Shown: positions 47,601 to 60,024, counted from the stretch's first letter. The stretch: 64,000 bases of DNA from Polytrichum commune (GCA_950295325.1 OX485804.1:11408001-11472000); one strand, 5' to 3'. Translations and numbers: made by a program. Notes: generated by a model not told the origin, from the sequence alone.

Positions 47601-50600
47601 TGTTATAATCTTCAGCTCATTAGTAAGTTTGAAATTATCTTCAGTGTTTTTTTTCCTTTTATGTTTTCCACGATTTTACTACATCTAACAAAGCAAAGCG
47701 GCACTTCATTGTTTTCGTGAATTCTTGGTGACAACATAATCAAACTATTGGTTTTCATTTAGATTGTGCCAACCTCAATAATTACATCTTTTAACATGTG
47801 ACTAAACCGAATGATGAACGCGAATTAAAAGAATTCACTAATAGTGCCCAAATGCGCTCTCCTTAAATTTAACTGTGTTTCTTCTCATATCCGCATTACA
47901 CCAAGTATTCAAAAGCGTTCCAACTGGAGTAGCATTTTTTGAATTTTGTAGTTTTTCCATCTTCTCCAACCAAAAATATTTGTTGACCATGATGGTATCA
48001 TGGTTATAAAATGGTTGACACTGTTATAGTAAGCCAATATGCTCACTATAAATGCCTAATTACACTAGTAGGTTGAAGTTCTATATAGTTGCTTCGATAA
48101 TATTCAAAAGCTTTAATTCTTAAAGGTTCTTAGAAATTGATTCTAAAAATTTCTAAAAATATATATTTTTTAAAAACCATTTTTTTAATTTATAAATTTA
48201 TAAATTTTATTACATATAAAAAAATAAAAAAATACATTTCATAAAATTGAGGCATTTATAAAATATAAAATATTTATAGATTGTTTATACCCATATAAAT
48301 ATGGATTCTTAGATATTTAAAGAAATCATAAAATACCATCGCATCAAGCACTTAAAGTGCAAAATTAAAAATATACATTACATTTTATTCATAAATAATA
48401 TTAGACTAATATTTTCTAATTATCAAAACGTATTCGACTTAATATTATCAAAACATTAGATTATTTGAACACCAAATCCTCACTTTAGATTATTAATATT
48501 TTGTATTAGTATATATATATATTTCAATTATAACCGAAAATTTGTATTAATTGAATTATATATTATATATTTATATAGGTCTTGTAAGCCTATAATGTGC
48601 AACCTAATGTAAAGATAATTTATATAAAGTTCAATAATTTTTTCATGTTATTTATGAATATTTTTTTGAATATTTTTCCTTCATTTTCATATTAATCATA
48701 CTTGAATATAGTATACATGAGGCTCATGAATTAAAAAATAAGAAACAATTTTTATTTTTTTTACATGTATAATAAAATAATTTATTTATTAGACATAAAA
48801 TTTTAAAAAATGTATGACAAAACTAGTAGATGAAACTAGTAGTGTATAGTACATTATCGTAAAATTTTATTGTTATTATAGATTATGTAGAATTTAAAAT
48901 GTAGATTTTTTACAACTTTTGCTGTCAAACAATAAAATTTTGTCAGAAGCAAAAAAAATAACGTCTTAAAAAATAAAACAAAATATTCTAACTTTCGTAT
49001 TTTTTTTAAAACAATGTGCAAAAATAATTAAATGAAATTTCAGGAATTATTTTGTTAATAATCTATTTTCGTCTTGTTTTGATTTTTATAATTATTTGTA
49101 TAGCTTGTATATTTTCATTTTTCAATGTATGATTAAAAGTAGTATTAATATTTGTTTGATTGTTGTTAATTTAAAATACCAAGCTATAAATTGAACCATT
49201 AAATTTTTGCTGATAAAATAAATGTGAAAGTTATTATTGATAGATTTGATGACCTTCCTCCTGAACAAGAATATTTTCAATATTAGATAATCAAGGTTGT
49301 TTATTTGAATTTTGAAGAACTCTGAACTCTGAAAAATTTTCTTATAAAGATAAGAAGAAGAAAAATGTTCATATGGGTCATACAAATATAGGTTTCATTT
49401 AAATGATCATATGAAAAAAATTAGGAATCAAATGAAAATGTATGACTGCAAATAATAACTTCAATTATTAAATGACATTGTAAGAAATCCTATAATATTA
49501 TATAAGCATTTTTCTTTTTTAAATTATTTAATACTAATGTTATTTTTTATTTTTTTCCTTCGTAATAAGACCATAATAGAGAAAAGGAAGTGGATTTTTC
49601 CTTCCATAAATCTTCACAACAACATTTATGAAATGGAAAATGCGACTAGCATAAAGAATATTGAGATAGCTCGTGAGATTTATAAATCTAAATGTTTCAA
49701 TGACATTGAAAATAAAATTATTAAAAAAAATACAAGAAGATGACAAAGAAAAAAAATTATGAGTATATAAATTAAATATGATGGAAAATTTTTAAAAAAA
49801 TAATAATAATCAAAACGAAGAAAAATTTGTAACAAAGAAGACCAATTAGTTTTAAACTTCCATAGAATTCAATAAATTATTTTTTTATGATTGAATCATC
49901 AATATATCTTATGATGCAATTTTTATAATTGTACCATCTTACTTTTGACAATGTTTTATTATATGTAAGAAAATTTGAATGTGTGGTTTCTTTTTAATTT
50001 CTAAATACAAAGAAATTCATGAATTCGTGAAGAAAATTATATAAGGTAAAAGTAATGAGGGTTTTTTATATGAGGTTAGAAATGTTGTAATATTTCCAAT
50101 AAGATCTTAATACTATAATAGCCATCTTAAAAAAATAGACATAAAATTACAATATTATTTTCCATTCATAATGGATATTATCAAATGGTTTAAATGTTTT
50201 GAAAGTTATATATTTATTATCAAATATTTTTGTAAATATTTTGAAAGTTGTATATTTGTTCTTATAATTCATTATGTGACATCTAGTATATTATCTTTTA
50301 TGCACATTTTATTCCATGACATTTAGTATAATTACAAATTATATTAAAATATATATTATACTTATATATATGCAAATTATTGAAAACTTTAAAATTATTT
50401 TTATTCTTCTCTAAGATATTTTGTAATAAGTTAACAAAAATTTATCTATCTAAAGCACTATGAGGTTTTTTTTTCAAAGAATACATCGTTAGCATTGTTT
50501 GTTTACGCAAATCTGTTTATTTGTAATAGAATTTTCTAAACCAATATCAACTATAACAAAAATAGCTTAAGGGATACGCTGTTTGTCTCTATTTAAACTG

Positions 50601-51179
50601 CAATTCTTTAAACATTAAAGATAATTTGTGTCATCATTGCTTCCACTTCTTATAGAAGTAGATAACCACATTTTTTTGTTTTTTCTCTAACGTGATATTA
50701 TATTTTTTTGATAGCCAAATAATTTTCTTAAAGGTTGGATAAGAATATTATTAACATCTCCACCTATATTTGTGGCATCTTTGATATGCTTCTCCTTTGT
50801 CGTTCATAATAACGTTATTGTTGATGTTATCTTCACAATCATAAACATTACCATTTTCAAATAGTTTTATTGATACACTTAATTCAAACAAGGCCTCAAT
50901 TCCACCATGAATGCATCTATATACATACCAAAAAATTCTAACATAACACCTTATAAAATATCAGAAATTATTTTAATAAGGAGAAGTTGGTTTTTGCACA
51001 TGTACATTCTAATACACTACTTAGAAAAACATTAGACATACAAGGCGTAGGGAATCAATGATATCATACCAACGTCCTGGAACACATTGTAATTATATAT
51101 GTTATCCTTCCGAATGTGCTACATGATGACGAATGTGCTCCAATGGAATAATTTTTCTTTTAAAATGTCATTAGCCATG
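47601..51179. other. Extremely AT-rich block, no gene seen
   Basis: From about 48100 to 50600 the sequence is overwhelmingly A and T, with long A and T runs and TATATA tracts, unlike either flank. Frames present (49122-49385, 49537-49743) are lysine/isoleucine/asparagine-rich as expected by chance at this composition. No organelle gene was recognised. Confidence 0.5.
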
Positions 51180-52410
51180 ATCTTTTCTAATCGCTTATTA
51201 AGATAAAAATCTTTTGATTTTTTACTGAATTATACATGTAGTGTGTAATTATAAGCGGAGTTAAACGCCACACTAAGTAATCTATTCTACGACCTCGAAG
51301 TTGATGGTTGTCAATCTTCATCCACCGTTTCAGAGCTGCATAATAAGATTCAATATTTGTGTGTTTTGGTTTGAGTGTGAATTCCGATGGTGACCCACAA
51401 GATACATCTTTTTAAAATACAAATCATTTAAAAAAATCAATTTTTATATTTTTATAAGGAATATGATACAATAAAAGAGTAAACATCATAAAATAAATAA
51501 GGGAATGAGATTTGAAATTAAAATAGATAGGCAATGACAGTCAAAATTGACTTTGATGGTCATAGTGTACGTCAATGAATTGTTCTATTTTTTCCACATA
51601 TAAAAAAACTTGAACAATTTCTCCTTAATTATATGAACTTATTTCAAGAAATCCTCTTCTTTCTCCTTGTATTCAATAAGAAGATATGTGACAATATGCA
51701 TTTTTTTGTTAACTAGATCCTTCAACATATCCAAATTAGGTATATTTGACCAATTGTGGTTTCTCCAATTCTTCAAAACATAGAAAACACATAAATAAAT
51801 GAAAACCCCGTTTTCAAGCCATGTTCGCTTTATTGTATTCCTTAGATAATCTGCATCATAAACAGTGAAGGAAGACAGAAAAAAAACTCCTCCCTATCTC
51901 TATGGAGGTGCCTTCGTAATAGCTTTAGCCACATAATAAAATCTTCTTTTATCATTCAGCTAATGAGCACCCAAGCTATGGGAATTTCATTCTTCAGTCA
52001 TCAAACATCAATAATGAAAATTATGGATACTTCGATACATTGGTTCCAAATATTGCATCCATTGTAGTGGCTCTTTTGTGTCCATATTTGAACATCATTT
52101 ATTTTTGTTATGATGTTTGTATACCTAGAATAAAAAGAATAATTTATAACATCATCATTTTTATGCCATATGAAAAGGTCATCTAGGTATTTCAAAGCTA
52201 TATTTTTCACACTGTCTAATTCATTATGGTGGCGGCGTCATACTCCCATTTTCAATATGTTTTTATAATAAGCAATATCCTTAAGCTGAACAAAATCATC
52301 ATGTATGTCTAGGCATTTCATCTTCCTCCATTGAATTCAGTTTTGCATGTGCTCTTCATAAACTTGTTTAGTAGTAAATCCCTTACCCAATTGTGTCTTC
52401 AGCCAAGCTT
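51180..52410 (-). pseudogene. Decayed MULE-like transposase remnant
   Basis: Minus-strand frames, broken by several stops, include HTNIESYYAALKRWMK and GRRIDYLVWRLT near 51390-51260. This resembles the segment after the catalytic core in MULE/SWIM-type plant transposases (a TN..IES.....LK pattern, then RR.D.L). Upstream pieces fit the same kind of protein: TIKRTWLENG and VLKNWRNH near 51840-51740, and ALKYLDDLFIWHKNDDV near 52190. No terminal repeats were found and the reading is badly interrupted, so it is a fossil. The assignment rests on motif similarity recalled for the family, not on an alignment. Confidence 0.45.
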
Positions 52411-53290
52411 TCAATTCTTGTAACATCCCTGTCGAATCTGATAAGTCTATACCCAATCCAACGGTATAGATGTTTACATAAACTTCGCTTACTCAAACCC
52501 TTAAGAAACATTCTCAAATTGGACGACTACATCCTCTTAGGCATTTAGAGGTTAACGAGAACCCCTATTGATTGATGCATCTTGGTGTAGCACAAAAAAA
52601 ATTATGACATTGTCTCCAATAAAGATACAAAATACCAACATTGGGTTGATATTCACAACATCTTGGTGCACTCATGTCATATGGAGTGTTGATTGTCATG
52701 GTTGTAATTATATCTTTGGTTGGGTCTTAACACATATCGAGGGAGTAATACTAAACACATGCATTCTTTAAGTTGGTTGCAAATTTATCACAATTTAATC
52801 TCACTACATTGATTATTCCAATTAGTGTGTGTTGCTATTTGGAGTTATGCAATGCAATAACATCTTACTCAAGAGTTCAATCTTTACTCATGAAAGTTTA
52901 ATAGGTTGTTCGGACAGTAAATCACATTAATCACTTTCCTTGGTAAAATGCTACATTCTCATTGAATAGTTACAATATTGCATAACTCACATTAAATACT
53001 TATAGCATTGTGTAACTCCAAATAATAACACGCACTTATTGGGATATTTAGTGTAGACTAATTTAGGGTCTCTTGCCCTAATTTGAGAATTATTTCGCGT
53101 AAAACACTAATAATCAACATTCTCACCCTCTCCTCTCTTGATTTCACCATCTCCTTGATGGATGTTGCGAACATTCTTATGTTGAAACTATATTATTTTG
53201 AATTTTAATGTATATCTTCATAGTGGCCCACAATCGGAATCTATTTGAATGCACCATTGCATAGGTCTCTCAAAAGACATTGTGCATCAA
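52411..53290. other. Intergenic, no gene seen
   Basis: AT-rich spacer between the transposase remnant and the next MITE. Only short unsupported frames. Confidence 0.5.
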
Positions 53291-53293
53291 TAA

Positions 53294-53836
53294 GGGGCTA
53301 TTTACACCATGGACCATGAAGTCGTCCCAAGGACTTATAAAATTTGTGATTGATTGTTGAACAAGTCTTGGAACCACTTTGGTTTACACCAAGGAAAAAA
53401 TGTCAAAATGTCCATGGAGTTCGAGGCGTCCAAAAGCCATATTTTGAGGCCTACATTATCCACTGATATGATCCAATGGGTTTTGTGGTGGGAGAGGCAA
53501 AATAGGTGCTATGGTAGAAAAAAACAGGGGCCCATGGCAAAAAAATGTTGTTCTAATAAAAATTTAATGAAATTTTGATGGGGAAGAGAAGACGAAGAGA
53601 AGAGAAGCAAAAGAATGAACAAAGTTGATTTTATTTTTATTTTTTAAAACTGCCCTTTTTGGGCATATGTTAAAAAAATCAACACATTCATTTTTTCCGG
53701 TGCATGGTCAATTTACAACTAGTGAGGCCCAAAGGCCTTGTAAATAAATTTCTAAAATAATCAGACCATGGAAGTTGGACTGTGAAAAATTGCCATCTTC
53801 CATTCCGACTTCATCGTCCATGGTGTAAACCGCCAC
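53294..53836. mobile_element. 543 bp Harbinger-like MITE (TAA target duplication)
   Basis: The left end GGGGCTATTTACACCATGG and right end CCATGGTGTAAACCGCCAC are inverted with a few mismatches. TAA lies at 53291-53293 and 53837-53839. The symmetry continues inward through GACTTCAT-type blocks. The body matches the outer parts of 19853-21257, of which this is the uninterrupted form. Confidence 0.85.
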
Positions 53837-53839
53837 TAA

Positions 53840-54336
53840 GTCACATATAGAAAGAAAAGAAAAATTACGCCCGTACATTGTACCGGCATGAATGTGAGCC
53901 CGTTATCCAAATGCTTAACACATCGGACCATGTAACACTATATTCGGTAATTGGAGACTTTTTGTTGATTATGAGACTATATAAGGATGCGCATTTCAAA
54001 ATTGGACCAGTAATGACGACTAAAAATCCCATATGTATAATGGTATGCTACTATTATTATACATAAAGGCATGGAAGTGAACAAAAATGTGAGGCATACA
54101 TGAAAATAGTTGCGTATGAAATGACAACTCGTTATGAATGGAAGGGAAGGTGCGAAGAATGAATGGAAGTTTAATGAATTAATTGGGATTGAAATACAAT
54201 TATAATGGAAATACCATCAATGTCTTGAGTAACTTGGAATAGCATACTAGAAAGTAAGCACTTAAATATGTTCTACACCTAAGCATTTAGGGAGTCCGTC
54301 CCACTAGTACGCTTCTAGTCACACTAGTCCGACCCA
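53840..54336. other. Spacer downstream of the DGQHS gene
   Basis: Nothing recognised. It probably contains the 3' end of the minus-strand gene whose coding part stops at 54337. Confidence 0.4.
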
Positions 54337-55451
54337 CTATTTTTTTTTTGCGGCTAAGTCCATTTTTTTGGCGGCCTCCATGGCTCTAAAAATCTCAGGC
54401 CCATGACTGTATCCTTGTGTGTTGCCTGGACAGGAATATGTGTCGTTCTTGCATGTTTCAGGACGCGCTCCCGAATTGTACGAGGTGGTATTATAAGTAG
54501 AATACGAGGGCGTTTGCAAAAGGGAACGTCTTGAGCTTCTCCGGAGGGCCAGACAACGATCGGACTCGGAAGATGCGGCCTTGAGGGCGTGCCTATCCAA
54601 GGAGGACGTGGAGGAGGGCCGGGCACCAAGCGAGCGGGTAGCCACCTGCGAAACAACGTCATAGGAAGATAAAAATAGGAATGGAGTGGGAAAAATAATG
54701 AGGGCGGTTTGGGATGGGCGCTCGTAAAGAGAACGGCACGCACACGGAAGACAAACAAAACAAAAGCGGGAAAGGGGTTTAGGGTTGAGGAGGGCACCTT
54801 GGCTGTGGGGACGTCCATGCGGGGAACGGTAGGAACGAGGGGGGCGTCGACGGGAGCATCCGGAGCCGATGGAACTATTGCACTGTTGGATGGCGGGGGG
54901 GAGTCGAGGCGTGGAGGAACGGAGTCGGCGGGGGAGGTGTGGCAACGGGGGCCTTCCATGCGGAGACGCCGGCTCGGCCCACGACGAGCGACGGCGTCGT
55001 CCCTCGAGGGTGAGAGGTGTCCCAAACGAACGAGCGTCCGTTTCTCCTTGGAGAGGGGGGAGGGCGACGGGGCGTACGCGCGGGGGACAAGTGCTGGGGG
55101 CGGGCTGCCTCTGGATCCATGACCTCCGCTGGACGCTCCTCCTGAGACGACTGGGTCTGTTGGATGAGCTCCACGTCGTCGTCCCCGCCCAGGTCGAGTC
55201 TCTCCATGCGGACATCCTCCATGTGCGCAGACGGATGCCCTTCCTGGTCAGGGCTCTCCACAACCATCCCACGCGGACCTGCCGAGTCATTGGGGCTCCC
55301 CTGCATTTCCTCCACAATGACCATGTCAGTGTGTTGCGCAGTGTCATCGCCCCGCCTATCTAGAACCCTTGGGACGACGGTGAAAGAGGCCGTGTCGGTG
55401 TCTGTGGGCAGTCCTACCCTTGAAGGGGGAGGGGTGAGGACTGCCGGACCT

Positions 55452-55483
55452 GAAGATTCACGAACGCGCGTTCGTAAATCTTC
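55452..55483. repeat. Palindrome copy inside a coding exon
   Basis: A 32-base inverted repeat with arms GAAGATTCACGAACG and CGTTCGTAAATCTTC around a CG centre, one mismatch between arms. It lies in the third exon of the DGQHS gene and is read through as LRTRVRE in the open frame. The outer GAAGATT/AATCTTC pair is not shared with other copies. Confidence 0.9.
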
Positions 55484-56495
55484 GTCCTCCCTTAGCGCTG
55501 CCGTGATTGCATCGTGGGAGGTTGAGGCGGCCGCCGTCACTTCCGGGGGCAATGGACTTCCCGCCGGCGTTGGGTGTGGCGCTGTTTGGTGGGAAGGCCC
55601 TCCTTGGTACATGACTGGAGGTGGGGGCTGTGAGGGGTATCCTCCAGGGGGGGAAGGGGTAAGGTTGCTGGACCGGCGCAAAGAGGCTCTGCATGTTTCT
55701 GAGCATCTCGAAGATGGCGTCGGTTTTGGCCGCTGAATCCCTCAGCTGCTCTTGCAGCCTGGCCAGATGCTTCGCGCTCTCCTCCTGTGCTGCAGCCATC
55801 TCCTCCTTCATCTTCGCCTCCAGCTTGGCGTTGAGCTCAGCGACGGTGAGTGTCTCCTCCTTCACCCGCTTGTTCTTGTCGTAGTCCACGCCAAGCTCGG
55901 CCATGATGTCCATGTCCCCCTCGTCCTCGTCCGAGACCTCGATGATTGCTCCCGGCGGCAACTCCACGTATGGAGTCTTCTTCATCCTCCTCCTCGTGTT
56001 GCGGAAGAGGTCCAAAGATGGCCGCGAGCGTTGGTCGAGGATGTCCAGGGTTTCCATCTTCGGAACCACGGCGGGCCTTGGAGACTGTGACGTCGAGCAT
56101 CCGCCTGGCGTTCCGAAAGGCTCCGCAAGAGATGTTCTCGCCGGGAGGACGTCCAGGGTTGTCCCCGCGGACGACCCGGTGTAACCACCCGGCGTCCCTT
56201 GAGGGTCGGGAAGATCCGTCGTTGGCGGCAAGATCCGAAACGGGGGTATGTCGAAGGACTGCAAAATGGCGTCCACGTTGGCGGAGGGGGTGGGCTCGTC
56301 GTCCTCAGAATCGTGGAATGGTATGCCCTCGTCGGCGGGCATACTGAAGTCCGTCCTGGGGACAGAGATGTCCTTGAGGTCCATCGTCGACGCCTTCGCA
56401 CGGTGGATCTTGAAGTCTTCTTCGTCGATAGCGTCAACGAATGTGTTGACTACGAGACCCATCATCTGTGAGAAGAGAGCAATAAGGTCAAAAAA

Positions 56496-56668
56496 TACGA
56501 ACGCACGTTCGTAAACATCAAAGCGTAGCGTGCAACGAGTTTCAAGCATTACATTACGAAGGGGTTATGTTTACGAACGAACGTTCGTAAACATGAATGC
56601 GTCACGTGCAACGACTGTGAAACAATACATTGAGAAGTTGGTTAACTTTACGAACGAGCGTTTGTAAA
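56496..56668. repeat. Three palindromes inside one intron
   Basis: Copies at 56496-56513 (centre CA), 56569-56592 (GTTTACGAACG arms, centre AA, perfect) and 56647-56668 (centre AG, one mismatch) lie in the 222-base intron 56466-56687 of the minus-strand gene. The first ends 30 bases before the 3' splice site. The last begins 19 bases after the 5' splice site. Confidence 0.92.
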
Positions 56669-58045
56669 TGGAGTCTGGACAACTTACCATAGCCGCATAT
56701 ATGAATTTGGAGCCTCCACATACGTTGTATACCGTCTCTCCACTTATAACCAGACTCTGCAATACAGAGACGTAGAACTCCATCCTGAGTTCCATGGCGG
56801 GGAAGACGGTGTAGAGGGTCTCTTGCAGCAGATCCTTGGGAGGGGGATGCGGGATGCTGTAGATTTTCTTGAACGTGTGGTTTGCCTTGATAGGTGGTCG
56901 CCCATCCCTTAGCTCATTGTACGTCAAGAAAATCAGGCTGACTGCTCCCACCTACTTGTTGCCCCTGGCCTCGTTGATGGCCACGATCCCCTCCGTCTTC
57001 GCTGGCACGTACGTGCTGTGGAAGATGCTGTACTCGAATTTGATCTTCTGCTCGTACAGCTCTATGACCACAGAGAGCTTCTCTTGTTGACTATCCACAG
57101 CCAAACGTGTGGCTCCCTCTTGGCCGGCGATTTGAACTCCATGAACTTGGCCATGAAAGGGTTGTAGAAGGGAATGTCCTTCCCCCCCTGCCTTGACGCA
57201 CCCGGGATCCCCCTGAAATCGATGAGGGCAAAAGGGCAACCCCGTCGATCCTCCCTCACCTCGGCCCTGCTGATGGTGCCGTCCCACTTGGAAAATGTGA
57301 CCCTCTCCACGCCGGAGGTGATCACGCAAAACCTTGCCACTCCTTCGAATGTGGCGTTCCTCTTCCTCTCCAAAAATTTTAAGTACAGCATAACCTCATG
57401 GGGATCCGTGTCAGTTTTCTTAGTCCTTTTGTTCCCCTTCAACTTCAAAACCGAGGCGTGCTCCTTGACCAGACTGCGCATGGAGGCTCCGTTGATGTTG
57501 TAGTCGACCTTTAACATTTGCCATTGCGGCCAGATGATGTCGCCGTCGACTTCAAAGATTATGTACTCTGGTATGAGTACGCTCAACTCTCTCATGGCTG
57601 CAGTCTTCAGCTTCCGGTGGTCACACCACTCCTTGATAGAGTACGTGCCGGGCTTGTGCTTTGGCCTCTTCAAAAAGATCTTGGGATAGGGAAGGGTTCT
57701 TCCCACGGTGTTCCCAAGAACATGAATCGCACACCTCTTCAGCTCTGACTCCGTCAATCCCTGGAGGTGTCTAAAGAACTCCCTCAGTAGTGGGGGCGCT
57801 TCACTGGTTTTTTCCGTGCTGTACTTCTCCTCCGTGTCGGGGTTGACCAAATCGCCCGAGCTGTGTGCATCAAAAAACTGGGTCCACAAGTCCCATGTGT
57901 CCCTGTTGCAGCAGATCAGTCTGAGCTCACCCTTCAGCTCAAGCACAGACTTTGTGGTGGTGGACTTCATATCGATGGAAGAGAACTTGTCTACCATCGC
58001 GTCGCAAAATGCCTGCACAAAACAAGATGTCAGTATTGCACATAA

Positions 58046-58123
58046 TACGAACGCACGTTCGTAAATTGAGTCAGTAATTGATGTTTTCGTGAGTCCAACA
58101 CTTTACGAATGTTCGTTCGTAAA
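58046..58123. repeat. Palindrome pair at both ends of a 116-base intron
   Basis: Copies at 58046-58063 (centre CA) and 58102-58123 (centre TT, one mismatch) lie in the intron 58013-58128. The second starts immediately after the donor bases GTGAG. The first ends 33 bases before the acceptor. Confidence 0.92.
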
Positions 58124-59452
58124 CTCACCTTCCATTGAGGAGACTGGTTCTTGGCGTTCTCCCTCTCCTTTGGTGGGCATCCGTGTGCCACCCAGATGTC
58201 TCTCGCAGCCACTATGTTAGCCACCCACGAAGCCTCGAACACCTTGATTTTGTTACCCGAGTTCAGGAAGGTTGAAATCTTGCGTAGTTTGTCCCAATCG
58301 TCCGACCAGACCAAGAACGCCTTCCAGTACCACAGGTCAGCCTCCAGCTCGTGCTGGAAGTTGTCGTCCTTGAGGATCTGTTGCGACGCCTCCAAGCTAT
58401 GCTGACCATCTATAATCCAGAATTCTTCATTCTGGATTCGCGGCCAATCCATCTCTGTCGGTCGGGATGTCAGCCCTTTGGGCATGACGCAGATGGTCTG
58501 CCTATCCCACTTGACGTTGTTCATGAGGTTGTTGATCTGCCACTTTACCCCACCGCTCTCGCGAGACCTTACCACCCACTTATTGGGGGATTTTTCGCAC
58601 TTGAAGCAGTCCACGTTGAACGTGAAGTGGCGCCCCATGGGCCAGCAATCCTTCGAGTAATTATTGAAATCTCGTAGAATCTTCGTTGCCTTCACTGCAT
58701 CTGGATTCTCACCCTTCTTTAAAGGGGTTGGCATCAGGGGAGGAGAGCTCACCTCAACGCCCTCTGTTACCCCAGACCTCTCCATTTCGTCCCGGGACCT
58801 CTTTGATGGCGTGGAATGTCGGCTGGGACCCTCCGTCACCCTGCTCGCGGAAGGCACCGGCCTGGGTGCACTTCTCGATCCTCCTGCCCCGGATGCGGAT
58901 GGTTTTCATGGGCTCTTCTTCTTCTTGTTGGCTTCGGCGACCGCGCTATTGTACTTGGAGATATTCAAGGAAAGCGCGGCCAACTTCCTTGCTGTCCAGT
59001 ACGAGCTTAGGGCGTACTTCGTGAACAGGTCCTTGAGGAAGTGTTTGGCATCAGCCACTACGTTATTTTCTGCGTATGTGTAGGAGAAACTATGTCTCCT
59101 GTACTCTAACAGGAGGTTAATGTGATCCTTCTTATTTTTCATGTCTAAAATCACATAATCTCCTTGTGCCTCAATTGATTCTACTTCCCAAGTCTTCATC
59201 TGCACCCATTGCTCTGGCTGGTCCGGCGTTGTTTCCAGCTCGTAGGTGAAGCGAAGACAGAAAAGACCGTCTGATGTTTTCTCTGGCAGTGCCGTCCATT
59301 CCCCAATGAAGTCCTCCTTCGGGACATAATTATCGTTTCCGTTGGGGTCGGACACTGACTCTGGTAGCTGATCTATCTGCACTGCGAACATCTCAATGGC
59401 GCTCCTGCTCGGTCTAGCCATCTGCAGAGCACATAAACATTTAGTATTGTGT

Positions 59453-60024
59453 TTACGAACGAGCGTTCGTAATTGACAAGAAAATCATATATACTAATCA
59501 ATGAACGCTGGCTATGGATACCCGTGAGGAGTTTTAATTATGTCATCGCCGATTTCATTTACGAACGATCGTTCGTAAAGAATGTGGTTGCTAAGGTGTA
59601 TTTGACACAAGTTTACGAACGTGTGTTCGTATTGTTTGTAAACAAGTCCACGAGTTGTCCAGTGTTATCTAATTTCCACGAGGGTTGTTCGAATTTCTAT
59701 GAGCATCTTCTAAATAGGTGAATTAATACTTTAGTTCTTATTTACGAACGTGCGTTCGTAAATTATGCTACTTGGGAATGCAGACAATTACCATTAAGGG
59801 TTTGGGATATTATTATAGTTTGTGATTACGAACGTTCGTTCGTATTTTTGTATGTTTCATTTGGATTTGAGGATTTGAGGATGTACAGGGTATAGACGAA
59901 TATACGAACGTGCGTTCGTAAAAATGGAGGGTGAGGTGCGTATTTACGAACGCACGTTCGTATATGTTTGTGGGGTAAGGCATGTATTCACGCCACATTT
60001 ACGAACGAACGTTCGTAAATGTGG
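59453..60024. repeat. Cluster of eight palindromes upstream of the DGQHS gene
   Basis: Cores of TACGAACG, two bases, CGTTCGTA lie at 59453-59472, 59558-59579, 59614-59631, 59740-59763, 59827-59844, 59903-59920, 59945-59962 and 59993-60024, with centres AG, AT, TG, TG, TT, TG, CA and AA. Spacing is irregular (about 40-130 bases) and the DNA between copies is not repeated. The last is a perfect 32-base palindrome with arms CCACATTTACGAACG. The first ends 31 bases before the putative splice acceptor at 59422, so this stretch may be an intron or the promoter of the gene. Confidence 0.93.

Larger units (their letters stand above)
54337..59421 (-). pseudogene. DGQHS-motif (ParB-like) multi-exon gene, probably inactivated
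   Basis: Four minus-strand exons are supported: 59421-58129, 58012-56688, 56465-54798 and 54645-54337, with introns GTGAGT...GTGCAG, GTAAGT...TCACAG and GTGCCC...TCGCAG. Exon 1 carries a basic linker, then FWIIDGQHSLEASQ (Asp codon at 58408-58410), resembling the D-G-x-H motif of ParB/DGQHR folds. Exon 2 has no known domain. Exon 3 holds acidic and coiled-coil segments (helix ELNAKLEAKMKEEM) and a proline-rich tract; exon 4 is basic and serine-rich. Damage: in-frame TGA (58906-58908), a likely one-base frameshift near 57086, in-frame TAG (56952-56954), a frame change in a 7-base G run (55647-55653) and another between 55025 and 54875. The ATG at 59421 directly follows CTCTGCAG, so an upstream exon may exist. 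The family is unrecognised. An older relative lies at 44499-47600. Confidence 0.65.

Noticed and set aside
48100-50600. Integrated mitochondrial or plastid DNA
   Set aside because: Composition is AT-extreme, but no organelle gene or rRNA sequence was recognisable.
54709-56514. Plus-strand open frames opposite the DGQHS gene
   Set aside because: They are shadows of the GC-rich minus-strand exons. The minus strand has consistent splice sites, a coiled coil and a related copy elsewhere.
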